Shown in pieces: positions 1 through 5,163 of a stretch of DNA of 5,163 nucleotides. The first letter of the stretch is position 1; every line of letters starts with the position of its first letter. The translations under genes were made by a program, and so were the position numbers. Source of the DNA: Alphaproteobacteria bacterium (lineage in GTDB: Bacteria > Pseudomonadota > Alphaproteobacteria > Caulobacterales > Parvularculaceae); NCBI GenBank assembly GCA_030428745.1, contig JAUIEG010000233.1, positions 1 through 5,163 on the forward strand, given 5' to 3'. Under the pieces are notes generated by a model. The model was not told the DNA's origin and ran no database searches. It worked only from the letters and a program-made list of their open reading frames with translations.

Positions 1-553
1 CATCAGCCCGCAATCACGCACCGGACGCATCTCCATCGATTTTCAAGTGATGGATTCAACAACCGGCGAAATCGTCGACAGCTTTTCGGTCGACCGCAAA
101 GTCAAAAGCAAGTCGATCGCCGTTTCCGCGTCAAAGAGCGGCTTTAATGTCGGCGGCAATACGTTCAAAAACACGCCCCTCGGCAAGGCCGCGCGTGACG
201 CGATTTCCGAAGCAGCCGATCGCATTTCCGACGGCCTTCGCGGCCGTTCATGGTCAGCGCATGTGGCGCAGGTCAATGTGGACCAGCTTTACGTCAATGT
301 CGGCGCCGACGCCGGTCTTGAACCAGGCGACACGCTGAAAATCTCTCGCGTCGTCGAGCAGATCAACGATCCGATCACCGGCGCGCTTCTCGGACGCGAA
401 GTCGCGCAAATCGGCAGCGCAACAATTGTCAGCGTTTCCGAACAATACGCCCGCGCCAGCTTCAGTTCCATGATGGCCCCAGAAGCCGGCGACATCCTCA
501 CCTATTCCAACATGCAGCTTTCCCAGCTCGGGGGAGCGACCGGGGCTGAGTAA
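1..553 (+). CDS. CsgG-family outer-membrane secretion/assembly protein, C-terminal part (5' end outside window)
   Basis: The reading frame is open from base 2, where the first full codon lies, to the TAA at 551-553, so about 183 C-terminal residues are seen and the true start is upstream. The ATG at 47 is internal: in-frame coding before it (…RISIDFQV) matches the family pattern of a beta strand followed by 'vvD..TGeivds'. The first ~80 residues fit the end of a CsgG domain: the strand RISIDFQVMDSTTGEIVDSF, then a helix beginning PLGKAARDAISEAADRI. The last ~95 residues resemble the C-terminal domain of FlgT: LYVNVGADAGLEPGDTL, DPITGALLGRE, then a strand ending SVSEQYARASF. CsgG proteins are usually lipoproteins forming an oligomeric outer-membrane pore for surface subunits (curli CsgG, holdfast-anchor HfaB). 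The lipobox would be outside the window. The family call is fairly sure, but the substrate is unknown. Confidence 0.8.
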   Translation, partial: ISPQSRTGRISIDFQVMDSTTGEIVDSFSVDRKVKSKSIAVSASKSGFNVGGNTFKNTPLGKAARDAISEAADRISDGLRGRSWSAHVAQVNVDQLYVNVGADAGLEPGDTLKISRVVEQINDPITGALLGREVAQIGSATIVSVSEQYARASFSSMMAPEAGDILTYSNMQLSQLGGATGAE

Positions 554-563
554 CCGCCCCGGA

Positions 564-602
564 GCCGCCCGGAACGGTTTGTTCCGGGCGGCGCGCTTTT
601 TT
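564..602 (+). terminator. Intrinsic terminator after the CsgG-family gene
   Basis: A perfect 12-bp stem (564-575 with 581-592, arm GCCGCCCGGAAC) has a 5-nt loop and is followed by GCGC and six T (597-602). A second GC-only 6-bp stem (541-546 with 556-561) surrounds the stop codon just upstream. It should end transcription of the CsgG-family gene, so the next gene needs read-through or its own promoter. Confidence 0.88.
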
Positions 603-603
603 C

Positions 604-620
604 AAAGGAACCACGTCATG
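604..620 (+). promoter_or_regulatory. Alternative ribosome binding site and upstream ATG of the 879-codon gene
   Basis: AAAGGA at 604-609 lies 8 nt before an ATG at 618 that is in frame with the large gene. Starting here would add 22 residues (MQAQITKSASRLFLHRHMGRPT) before the signal peptide and give a long basic n-region. The site is plausible, but it is less likely than the start at 684. Confidence 0.35.
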
Positions 621-670
621 CAAGCCCAAATCACAAAATCCGCATCCAGATTGTTTTTACATCGTCACAT

Positions 671-677
671 GGGGAGA
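671..677 (+). promoter_or_regulatory. Shine-Dalgarno site deciding the start at 684
   Basis: GGGGAGA sits 6 nt upstream of ATG 684, at near-ideal spacing. The protein from this ATG begins at once with a normal-length Sec signal peptide. This is the main reason for preferring 684 over the in-frame ATG at 618 or the TTG at 579, which lies inside the terminator hairpin. Confidence 0.7.
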
Positions 678-683
678 CCCACC

Positions 684-764
684 ATGAAAACCTTCAACAG
701 AAAAATCGCATCCGTCTTGCTTTCCGCCTTTGTTTTCACTGCCGCGGCCCAGCCTGCATCTGCA
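684..764 (+). other. Sec signal peptide coding segment (residues 1-27)
   Basis: The product begins MKTFNRKIASVLLSAF, followed by a hydrophobic Ala/Phe/Val run and an A-x-A type cleavage site at PASA before DSN. The n-, h- and c-regions have normal lengths. There is no Cys after the cleavage site, so it is a type I rather than a lipoprotein signal. Confidence 0.88.
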
Positions 765-3323
765 GACAGCAACGCGGAAATGTCTTCATCAAGACTGGAA
801 CAACTTGAGCAGAATAGGACAGCGCTTAAGACTCTCATCGAATCGATCGAAGATTTCAAAATCGCTGAGTCCTACTGCAAGCCCGTTCACCGTAATGATA
901 AAAGCACGGACAGAGGCGCCATCGAGCATCTCTACCGTCTCGGCAGTCAGCGCGTCAGCAACAACAACAGGTTGCGCGCCTGGCTGACAAAATGGGCGAC
1001 GAACAACAAGTTTGTTTTCAATGCACTGCAGAACCAGGTGCCGGGAGGCGCCTCCTCTATCGTCAATGGCAGTTACTTTAAAGAGGATAGTAATCTCCGC
1101 AGAATGCTGTCCGAGGCGCGCAAAGCGAAAATTGCTGAACTCGACAGCGCGCCTACTCGCGCTTGCAGCAGCACAGCGGCAAAGCCAGAGCCGGTCTTCG
1201 TCGCCGTCAACCCGCTTACTGAAATTTCCCTAACGACGGACTATGACAAGGCGGTGTTCATCACCCTGCCCAACAAATTCTGCCACAAGGATGAAAAAGA
1301 AGACTGGTATGACGCCATCGACCGGCAGCGTGAAAATGCGCAAAAGAACGAAGCCGCCGCAGAACGTCTTCGCGACCGTCTGCGACAGCAGAAAGCCGAC
1401 ATCGCAGCAAAGCGCCAGCAAACATGGAAAGCCGCCGATGCGGCGGCAAAGGCCGGAAAAACGGCGGCGCTTAACAACCATACGAGCCAGCTAAAGCTCT
1501 ATGATGCGGCGCTCAAAAAAATCGACAGCGCGATCAAAACTGCGATCGCCGATATCGCGAAATGGAAGACCCTCGATCTGCAACTTCAGTCTCAGCGCGA
1601 AGCATTAACCGCCGCGCCGATTATCGACTGCCTGAAGGCCGACATTAGCCCACTCGATACCCTTACAATCAGCGGATATGACGGCCTGCCGGAAAGCATT
1701 CCCGCCGTCACGCTGGAAGGCATGGAACTCAAAGATGTCGAGTTCATCAAAATTCCCGAAAGCGTCTGCGAGGAAGAGATGAAACGCAGCGTTGAAATGA
1801 ACGCCGACAGGCAGAACAGCAACGCGTATACCAACGCCTCACGCTGGAGCGACCGGCTGGAGAAAATCAGGGTTGAGCTCTTGCGCCTCGATAACGCCGG
1901 CAAGTCCTCGTCTGATCTTTACAAGAAACTGACCTTCGCCCGCCGCGAGGCTCGTGAAGAGCACGCCAAATGGGAAAAGATCAAACTTAAAACCCAGGAG
2001 ATCGTCGAGAAAGCCTATGCGCTCAAAGTGATCGACTGCTCGCAAGCTGGCGGCAAAACCGAAATCGGCCGCATGGACCCGGGTTTCGAGGAGATTGCCG
2101 ACCATATCCACAAGCCCGATCTTCAGGAATATGATCTGCCCAAGATCCCTGCGAAAATCTGCTCATGGGAAGAGCTTCAATCGTTGCGCGCCCGCGCCGC
2201 GAAAGCCCGCGAAGTCTCCGCCCATAACCGTCAGGAATGGGGCAAGCGCCTCACCCAGCTCGGCAAGCTTCTCTTTAACGGCCAGCCGGGCAGCGCCTAT
2301 CCCATGAATGCGGAATATGCGGCCTATCTCGACGCCCAGCGCCAGTATGATTACTGGAGCGCCCAGCAAGGCGTCTCACACAAGGTCTATTGGGATCTGA
2401 TGCAGCGTAAAAGCGAAGACTGCACGAAGGCGGACAAGAAAGTCTCGCTGAACGACGCCCTGCAAAACGCCCGCAATGACGCGCCGGCCTTCGCCAGCGG
2501 CCAGAACAGCGGCTTCGGCAATTTTGGCGACGCCTCCTTTGAACGCGACTGCATCATCAGAAATGGCGGCTGCTTCTATCCCGATCCGCGCAAGGACTGG
2601 ATGTTCGACCGGTCTGGAAATCAAGGCGGATTTGACGGCAGCGAAGCCGAGCATGCGCTCAACCGCACGCTGGATGGTGTTGAGGTGAAACAAAAGCATG
2701 ATGATGACGAGTATTATCAGCAGCCGGTTGACCATCCGAAACCGCAACACAAATCAGCCATCAACAGCAAAACGCCTGCTGGTGGCAAAAAAGACGCGCC
2801 GCTCATTGAGAAAATGCCGGACGTCGTAAAAACGCCGGTAAAGTCCGGGCCAATCCCCGTCCCTTACCCGAATGTCAGCATGGCTTCTGACACGTCTAAG
2901 GGAAGCACCAAGGTCAAGGTCGGTTCCTCGTCGGAAAAAGCGCCGCCGGTGGAAACGCCCAACCAGCCGGTCAAGCGTGTCAACGTTCAAACGCCTGAAA
3001 CGCTTAACAAGCGCAATGTGACGCTGGCGCCGTCCGCAGGCGGACAGATGACGGCGGTCCAGGCGCCGCCGCTGGTCCTCAATAAAACAGCGACCAGCGC
3101 GCAGAACACAGGCCGGACCGGCGGATACTCCGGCGCCGAAAACGGCGGCATGATCCAGATCGCGCCGCCGCCCAGAGTGTATGTGCCTCATACGAGCGCC
3201 CAGAGCACAGATGGGCAGTTCGTCCAAACAGCGCCGCCAACGCTGGTGATCACACCGCAAGGCGGGTCGGCGGCGGACCTGAACGCCGCAGAACTTGAAC
3301 AGGCGCAAGAAGGCCAGAACTAG
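684..3323 (+). CDS. Unrecognised exported protein: four Cys-bracketed helical modules, PAAR-like (DUF4150) core segment, repeat tail
   Basis: It encodes 879 residues and ends at TAG. Residues 1-27 form a Sec signal peptide: basic MKTFNRK, hydrophobic SVLLSAFVFTAAA, and a predicted cut after PASA. There is no lipobox or later membrane segment, so it should reach the periplasm or beyond. Residues ~57-580 hold four diverged modules. Each starts near a (F/L)xx(I/L)PxxxC strand-like motif and ends at a second Cys, often in IDC; pairs are C65/C161, C200/C316, C362/C452 and C493/C580. Between each pair lie long charged, Ala-rich helices, probably coiled-coil hairpins. A fifth close pair is C623/C630. 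After a His/Asp-rich stretch (~667-690), residues 705-747 match the core of DUF4150, a PAAR-like domain. The tail (748-879) is Pro/Ala/Gln-rich with a short APP-containing repeat. I know no family with this layout; function is unknown. The CsgG-family gene upstream suggests a surface-assembly role (inference), but a terminator separates them. The reading frame is clear; the start is less certain. Confidence 0.92.
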   Translation: MKTFNRKIASVLLSAFVFTAAAQPASADSNAEMSSSRLEQLEQNRTALKTLIESIEDFKIAESYCKPVHRNDKSTDRGAIEHLYRLGSQRVSNNNRLRAWLTKWATNNKFVFNALQNQVPGGASSIVNGSYFKEDSNLRRMLSEARKAKIAELDSAPTRACSSTAAKPEPVFVAVNPLTEISLTTDYDKAVFITLPNKFCHKDEKEDWYDAIDRQRENAQKNEAAAERLRDRLRQQKADIAAKRQQTWKAADAAAKAGKTAALNNHTSQLKLYDAALKKIDSAIKTAIADIAKWKTLDLQLQSQREALTAAPIIDCLKADISPLDTLTISGYDGLPESIPAVTLEGMELKDVEFIKIPESVCEEEMKRSVEMNADRQNSNAYTNASRWSDRLEKIRVELLRLDNAGKSSSDLYKKLTFARREAREEHAKWEKIKLKTQEIVEKAYALKVIDCSQAGGKTEIGRMDPGFEEIADHIHKPDLQEYDLPKIPAKICSWEELQSLRARAAKAREVSAHNRQEWGKRLTQLGKLLFNGQPGSAYPMNAEYAAYLDAQRQYDYWSAQQGVSHKVYWDLMQRKSEDCTKADKKVSLNDALQNARNDAPAFASGQNSGFGNFGDASFERDCIIRNGGCFYPDPRKDWMFDRSGNQGGFDGSEAEHALNRTLDGVEVKQKHDDDEYYQQPVDHPKPQHKSAINSKTPAGGKKDAPLIEKMPDVVKTPVKSGPIPVPYPNVSMASDTSKGSTKVKVGSSSEKAPPVETPNQPVKRVNVQTPETLNKRNVTLAPSAGGQMTAVQAPPLVLNKTATSAQNTGRTGGYSGAENGGMIQIAPPPRVYVPHTSAQSTDGQFVQTAPPTLVITPQGGSAADLNAAELEQAQEGQN
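852..2423 (+). repeat. Four diverged protein modules, each bracketed by two cysteines
   Basis: At the protein level four units recur, with entry cysteines in IAESYC, LPNKFC, IPESVC and IPAKIC and exit cysteines in TRACSS, IIDCLK, VIDCSQ and SEDCTK. Cys-to-Cys spans are 96, 116, 90 and 87 residues, and linkers between units are 39, 46 and 41 residues. The first unit is the most diverged and lacks the entry proline. The interiors are charged and Ala-rich, as expected for helical hairpins, and each hairpin base would be closed by a disulfide (inference). No DNA-level repeat is obvious, so the duplications would be old. Confidence 0.72.
2796..2924 (+). other. PAAR-like (DUF4150) core segment, residues 705-747
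   Basis: The stretch MPDVVKTP - GPIPVPYPN - ASDTSKG - KVKVG follows the DUF4150 consensus as I recall it: PDVCKTP, GPxPIPYPN, SSDTxKGS, VKVDG. The usual Cys of DVCKTP is Val here (V715). The rest of the domain after VKV (the GSxxSxSxGDE part) is not visible, so this is a truncated or degenerate copy. The family is linked to type VI secretion spike tips and polymorphic toxins, which normally lack a Sec signal. Confidence 0.65.
3039..3257 (+). repeat. Short C-terminal APP-containing repeat, three copies
   Basis: Residues 786-858 contain three related units: GGQMTAVQAPPLVLN (786-800), GGMIQIAPPPRVYVP (821-835) and DGQFVQTAPPTLVIT (843-857). Linkers with a shared TSAQ-x-T motif (804-809, 837-842) separate them. 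VNVQTPETL at 766-774 may be a fourth, eroded copy. The pattern of short hydrophobic strands around APP in a Gly/Gln/Thr-rich tail suggests an extended, possibly surface- or partner-binding tail. Confidence 0.6.
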
Positions 3324-3338
3324 TCCAACGCGCAAAAT

Positions 3339-3373
3339 AACGGCCTGAAGATCATCTTCAGGCCGTTTTCTTT
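3339..3373 (+). terminator. Intrinsic terminator after the 879-codon gene
   Basis: A perfect 13-bp stem (3339-3351 with 3355-3367, arm AACGGCCTGAAGA) with a TCA loop runs into TTTTCTTT (3366-3373). The opposite strand also leaves the stem into a T-rich run (GTTATTTTG), so it could work both ways. It lies only 41 bp before the next start codon. Confidence 0.9.
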
Positions 3374-3414
3374 AGAGCAAAACATCCGTAATCTGACAGC
3401 AAGGGGAAAACGTC

Positions 3415-4119
3415 ATGAGCGACTTGAATGACAGTCTGAAATGGGAGCTCAAAAAGAACCCGCTCTTTCGCGAGCTTGCCGACGGCGCCTTCGACAATCT
3501 TCTGCGCGCCGCTCAGCCCCGGGTTTACAAAGCGCGGGCTGCTATTTTTCATGAAGGCGACCCCGGCGGCTCGTTGCTAATGGTGCTATCGGGCCAGATT
3601 AAAATTTCCGGCGTGACGCCGAACGGCAAAGAATGCGTGCTCGCCTTTATGGGGCCCGGCGATGTCATTGGCGAAATCACCTTGCTTGATGGCGGCGCGA
3701 GGACGGCAAGCGCCGAAGCCATGGAAGCCTCACGAGTGCTTGAGCTGACGCGAAACGCGTTCATGTCCGCCTTGCAGGATAGCCCGCCGACCGCGCTCAA
3801 GATTATCGAAATCCTCTGCAAGCGTTTGCGCACAACGTCGCAGATGGTGGAAGATTTCACCCTGTTGACGGCGGGGCCGCGGCTGGCGCGCACGCTGCTT
3901 CGGCTCGCTGAATCCAATGGCGTTGACGATGAGGCCGGCATGCTGATCGACCTTCCTCTTTCCCAATCGACGCTCGGCGCCCATGCAGGGCTTCTGCGCG
4001 AAAGCGTCAACCGTCAACTACGCGCCTGGGAAGGCGAACAGGTCATCCAGAGAGCAAATGACCGTATTGTTATTGTGCGGAAAGATGTTCTTGTCGACTT
4101 GAGCGAAGGCGGCTCTTGA
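3415..4119 (+). CDS. Crp/Fnr-family transcriptional regulator, CRP-like (probable cAMP receptor)
   Basis: It encodes 234 residues, a little longer than E. coli CRP (210). The start is supported by AAGGGGA at 3401-3407, 7 nt before ATG. Residues ~18-125 form a cyclic-nucleotide-binding beta-roll, with the phosphate-binding cassette GDVIGEITLLDGGARTAS (82-99) keeping Gly86, Glu87, Arg96 and Thr97. The dimer helix includes RLRTTSQMVEDF (137-148); its Thr141/Ser142 align with CRP Thr127/Ser128, which contact adenine. The C-terminal winged helix-turn-helix (~178-222) contains LSQSTLGAHAGLLRESVNRQLR, and Arg195, Glu196 and Arg200 match the CRP recognition-helix residues that read TGTGA. There is no N-terminal Cys cluster; the only cysteines (74 and 135) are isolated, so an FNR-type iron-sulfur sensor is unlikely. 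It probably acts in the cytoplasm as a dimer, but its targets are unknown. The terminator upstream leaves little room for a promoter between the genes. Confidence 0.94.
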   Translation: MSDLNDSLKWELKKNPLFRELADGAFDNLLRAAQPRVYKARAAIFHEGDPGGSLLMVLSGQIKISGVTPNGKECVLAFMGPGDVIGEITLLDGGARTASAEAMEASRVLELTRNAFMSALQDSPPTALKIIEILCKRLRTTSQMVEDFTLLTAGPRLARTLLRLAESNGVDDEAGMLIDLPLSQSTLGAHAGLLRESVNRQLRAWEGEQVIQRANDRIVIVRKDVLVDLSEGGS

Positions 4120-4164
4120 AGTTGACGGCTTCTGATCTTTGAAGATCTTCCGACACCTTGCTCT

Positions 4165-4202
4165 TACTAAAAACGAACGCCCGCCAGCAAGGCTGGCGGG
4201 CG
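4165..4202 (-). terminator. Intrinsic terminator of the TonB-dependent receptor gene
   Basis: A perfect 11-bp stem (4178-4188 with 4192-4202, arm CGCCCGCCAGC) has a 3-nt loop. Read on the minus strand, the stem is followed by TTCGTTTTTAG, a usable U-rich tract. On the plus strand the following bases (CAACTCTTCGG) are poorer, so it mainly serves the minus-strand gene but may also stop the converging regulator transcript. It lies about 24 nt past the receptor stop codon. Confidence 0.85.
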
Positions 4203-4225
4203 CAACTCTTCGGGAAAGAAGAATG

Positions 4226-5163
4226 TTAGAAATCGTAGCTTAACTCAACAAACCAATTGCGCGGTCGTGCATAGATGTTTTCCGCATAGCCGGTGGATGT
4301 CGACAAAGAAGCGTTGCCGGCCACCGGATAGAGTTCATCGGTTGCGTTCTGAAGGCCGACAGTCAGGGCCCAGCCCTGCTCCGGCGCAGCCAGTTTGACC
4401 GATGTGTTGAGCACCGTCACGGTGTCGTTCTGCGCGACTTCAACCGTATTCGCCGCATCGAAGAACTGCGAGGTGGTGATCGCCAGATTTACACGCGGCG
4501 TCAGCTCCAAGCCCGAGGCCGGATGAAATGTATAAGCAGCGCCAATATGGCCGCTCCAGGACGGGGTGAATGGCAACGAGTTGCCCGGTCCGACCGTCGC
4601 CGTCGTGAGCGGCACCGCAATGATATCCTTGAACTCGTCCCGCAGATATCCGACGCTACCTTCAACAATGAAGTCGCGATTGGGCGCATAAGTGACTTCC
4701 GCTTCGAAACCGGAAATCGTGGCCGTGCCGGCGTTGAACAACAGCGGTACGATGCCCAGGCGGTAAATTAGCTGGATATCGTCATATTTGGTGCGGAAGC
4801 CCGACGCGTTAAGACGGAACACGCCGCCGAAATCAGACTTGAAGCCGATTTCGTAAGTGTTGGCCGTTTCCTCATCGAACGAGATCGGCAAGTTGTTCAC
4901 GATGCCCGTCGAGAGATCGACGGTCGCCGCGTTATAGCGCTCATTGAAGCCGCCGCTCTTAAAGCCCTGGGACCAGCTGAAATAAGTCAGGAAGTTGTCG
5001 TTCCAGCGATATTGCAGTGAGGCCGAGCCGATCACCGATGAGAAATCTTCGGTATATTCGTCGGGGAAGATAAACAGCGAGCCGCCATTCATCGTCACCA
5101 TCGTCGGCAGCGTTGTCGGCATGAAATCAATCGGCTCAATACCGGCGTTATAAATTGTCGCCT
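4226..5163 (-). CDS. TonB-dependent outer-membrane receptor, C-terminal beta-barrel part (5' end outside window)
   Basis: The minus-strand frame is open from the right edge to TAA at 4226-4228, giving 311 residues. Coding continues upstream of the ATG at 5122 (ATIYNAGIEPIDF precedes it), so that ATG is internal. Family signatures of the last barrel strands are clear: FLTYFSWSQGFKSGGFNERY, then FDEETANTYEIGFKSDF, then NASGFRTKYDDIQL, then FNAGTATISGFEAEVTY, then GLQNATDELYP, and a final strand WFVELSYDF ending in Phe, the usual BAM-recognised C-terminus. Such receptors import siderophores, cobalamin, glycans or other scarce ligands across the outer membrane using TonB energy. The plug and TonB box are outside the window, so the substrate cannot be told. 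The style resembles the large receptor families of alphaproteobacteria. The gene converges on the CRP-like gene with 106 bp between stop codons. Confidence 0.95.
   Translation of the reverse strand, partial: ATIYNAGIEPIDFMPTTLPTMVTMNGGSLFIFPDEYTEDFSSVIGSASLQYRWNDNFLTYFSWSQGFKSGGFNERYNAATVDLSTGIVNNLPISFDEETANTYEIGFKSDFGGVFRLNASGFRTKYDDIQLIYRLGIVPLLFNAGTATISGFEAEVTYAPNRDFIVEGSVGYLRDEFKDIIAVPLTTATVGPGNSLPFTPSWSGHIGAAYTFHPASGLELTPRVNLAITTSQFFDAANTVEVAQNDTVTVLNTSVKLAAPEQGWALTVGLQNATDELYPVAGNASLSTSTGYAENIYARPRNWFVELSYDF

Noticed and set aside
631..669. Two TCACA half-sites (631-635 and 665-669) as CRP operators before the large gene
   Set aside because: Neither has a TGTGA-like partner half at the required 6-nt spacing, so they are within chance expectation.
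579..683. TTG at 579 as the start of the large gene, giving 914 residues
   Set aside because: The TTG lies inside the terminator hairpin of the previous gene, has no suitable ribosome binding site, and would bury the signal peptide behind 35 extra residues.
2502..2534. Curli-like motif QNSGFGNFGDA in the large protein, next to a CsgG-family gene
   Set aside because: It resembles the QxGxGNxA core of curli repeats but has one extra residue before GxGN and occurs only once. There is no tandem array, so it does not support an amyloid subunit.
2754..3335. 193-codon open frame on the minus strand, antisense to the tail of the large gene
   Set aside because: It is Arg-rich, as expected from the reverse complement of a GC-rich gene, has no ribosome site or recognisable motif, and overlaps a well-supported gene. 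The other antisense frames (for example 1592-1903, 2376-2750, 3549-4010) were rejected for the same reasons.
3415..4119. FNR-type oxygen sensor identity for the Crp/Fnr protein
   Set aside because: No N-terminal cysteine cluster is present and the only two cysteines (74 and 135) are far apart, while cAMP-binding residues are kept.
4134..4150. Palindrome GATCTTTGAAGATCTTC as a terminator of the CRP-like gene
   Set aside because: The stem is short, the loop is very small and no T-run follows. The stronger hairpin at 4178-4202 is the better candidate.

Overview
The window looks like chromosomal DNA of a Gram-negative bacterium, most likely an alphaproteobacterium. This is inferred from moderately high GC, a CsgG-family outer-membrane secretion protein, a TonB-dependent receptor of the type common in Caulobacter/Hyphomonas/Sphingomonas-like bacteria, and a stand-alone Crp/Fnr regulator. 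No single sequence fixes the genus. No RNA gene, CRISPR array, insertion sequence or phage gene is visible.

Layout: (1) From the left edge to 553 (+), the 3' part of a CsgG-family gene whose product ends in a domain resembling the C-terminal domain of FlgT. A strong intrinsic terminator follows at 564-602. (2) From 684 to 3323 (+), a large gene of 879 codons for an exported protein that I do not recognise as a named family. It has a Sec signal peptide, four diverged helical modules each bracketed by a pair of cysteines, a fifth close cysteine pair, a short segment strongly resembling the core of the PAAR-like DUF4150 domain, and a Pro/Ala/Gln-rich tail with a short repeat. A terminator follows at 3339-3373. 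(3) From 3415 to 4119 (+), a complete CRP-like transcription factor that keeps the residues for cAMP binding and for CRP-type DNA recognition. (4) From 5163 to 4226 (-), the C-terminal beta-barrel part of a TonB-dependent outer-membrane receptor, convergent with the regulator gene and ending at its own terminator (about 4165-4202, minus strand).

The genes mostly appear to be separate transcription units, because each junction carries a hairpin terminator. Three of the four products belong to the cell envelope. The most notable point is the unknown 879-residue exported protein next to a CsgG-type outer-membrane pore/lipoprotein. A working hypothesis is that the two cooperate in building or exporting a surface structure. 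This is inference from adjacency, since no curli-type subunit gene is seen here.
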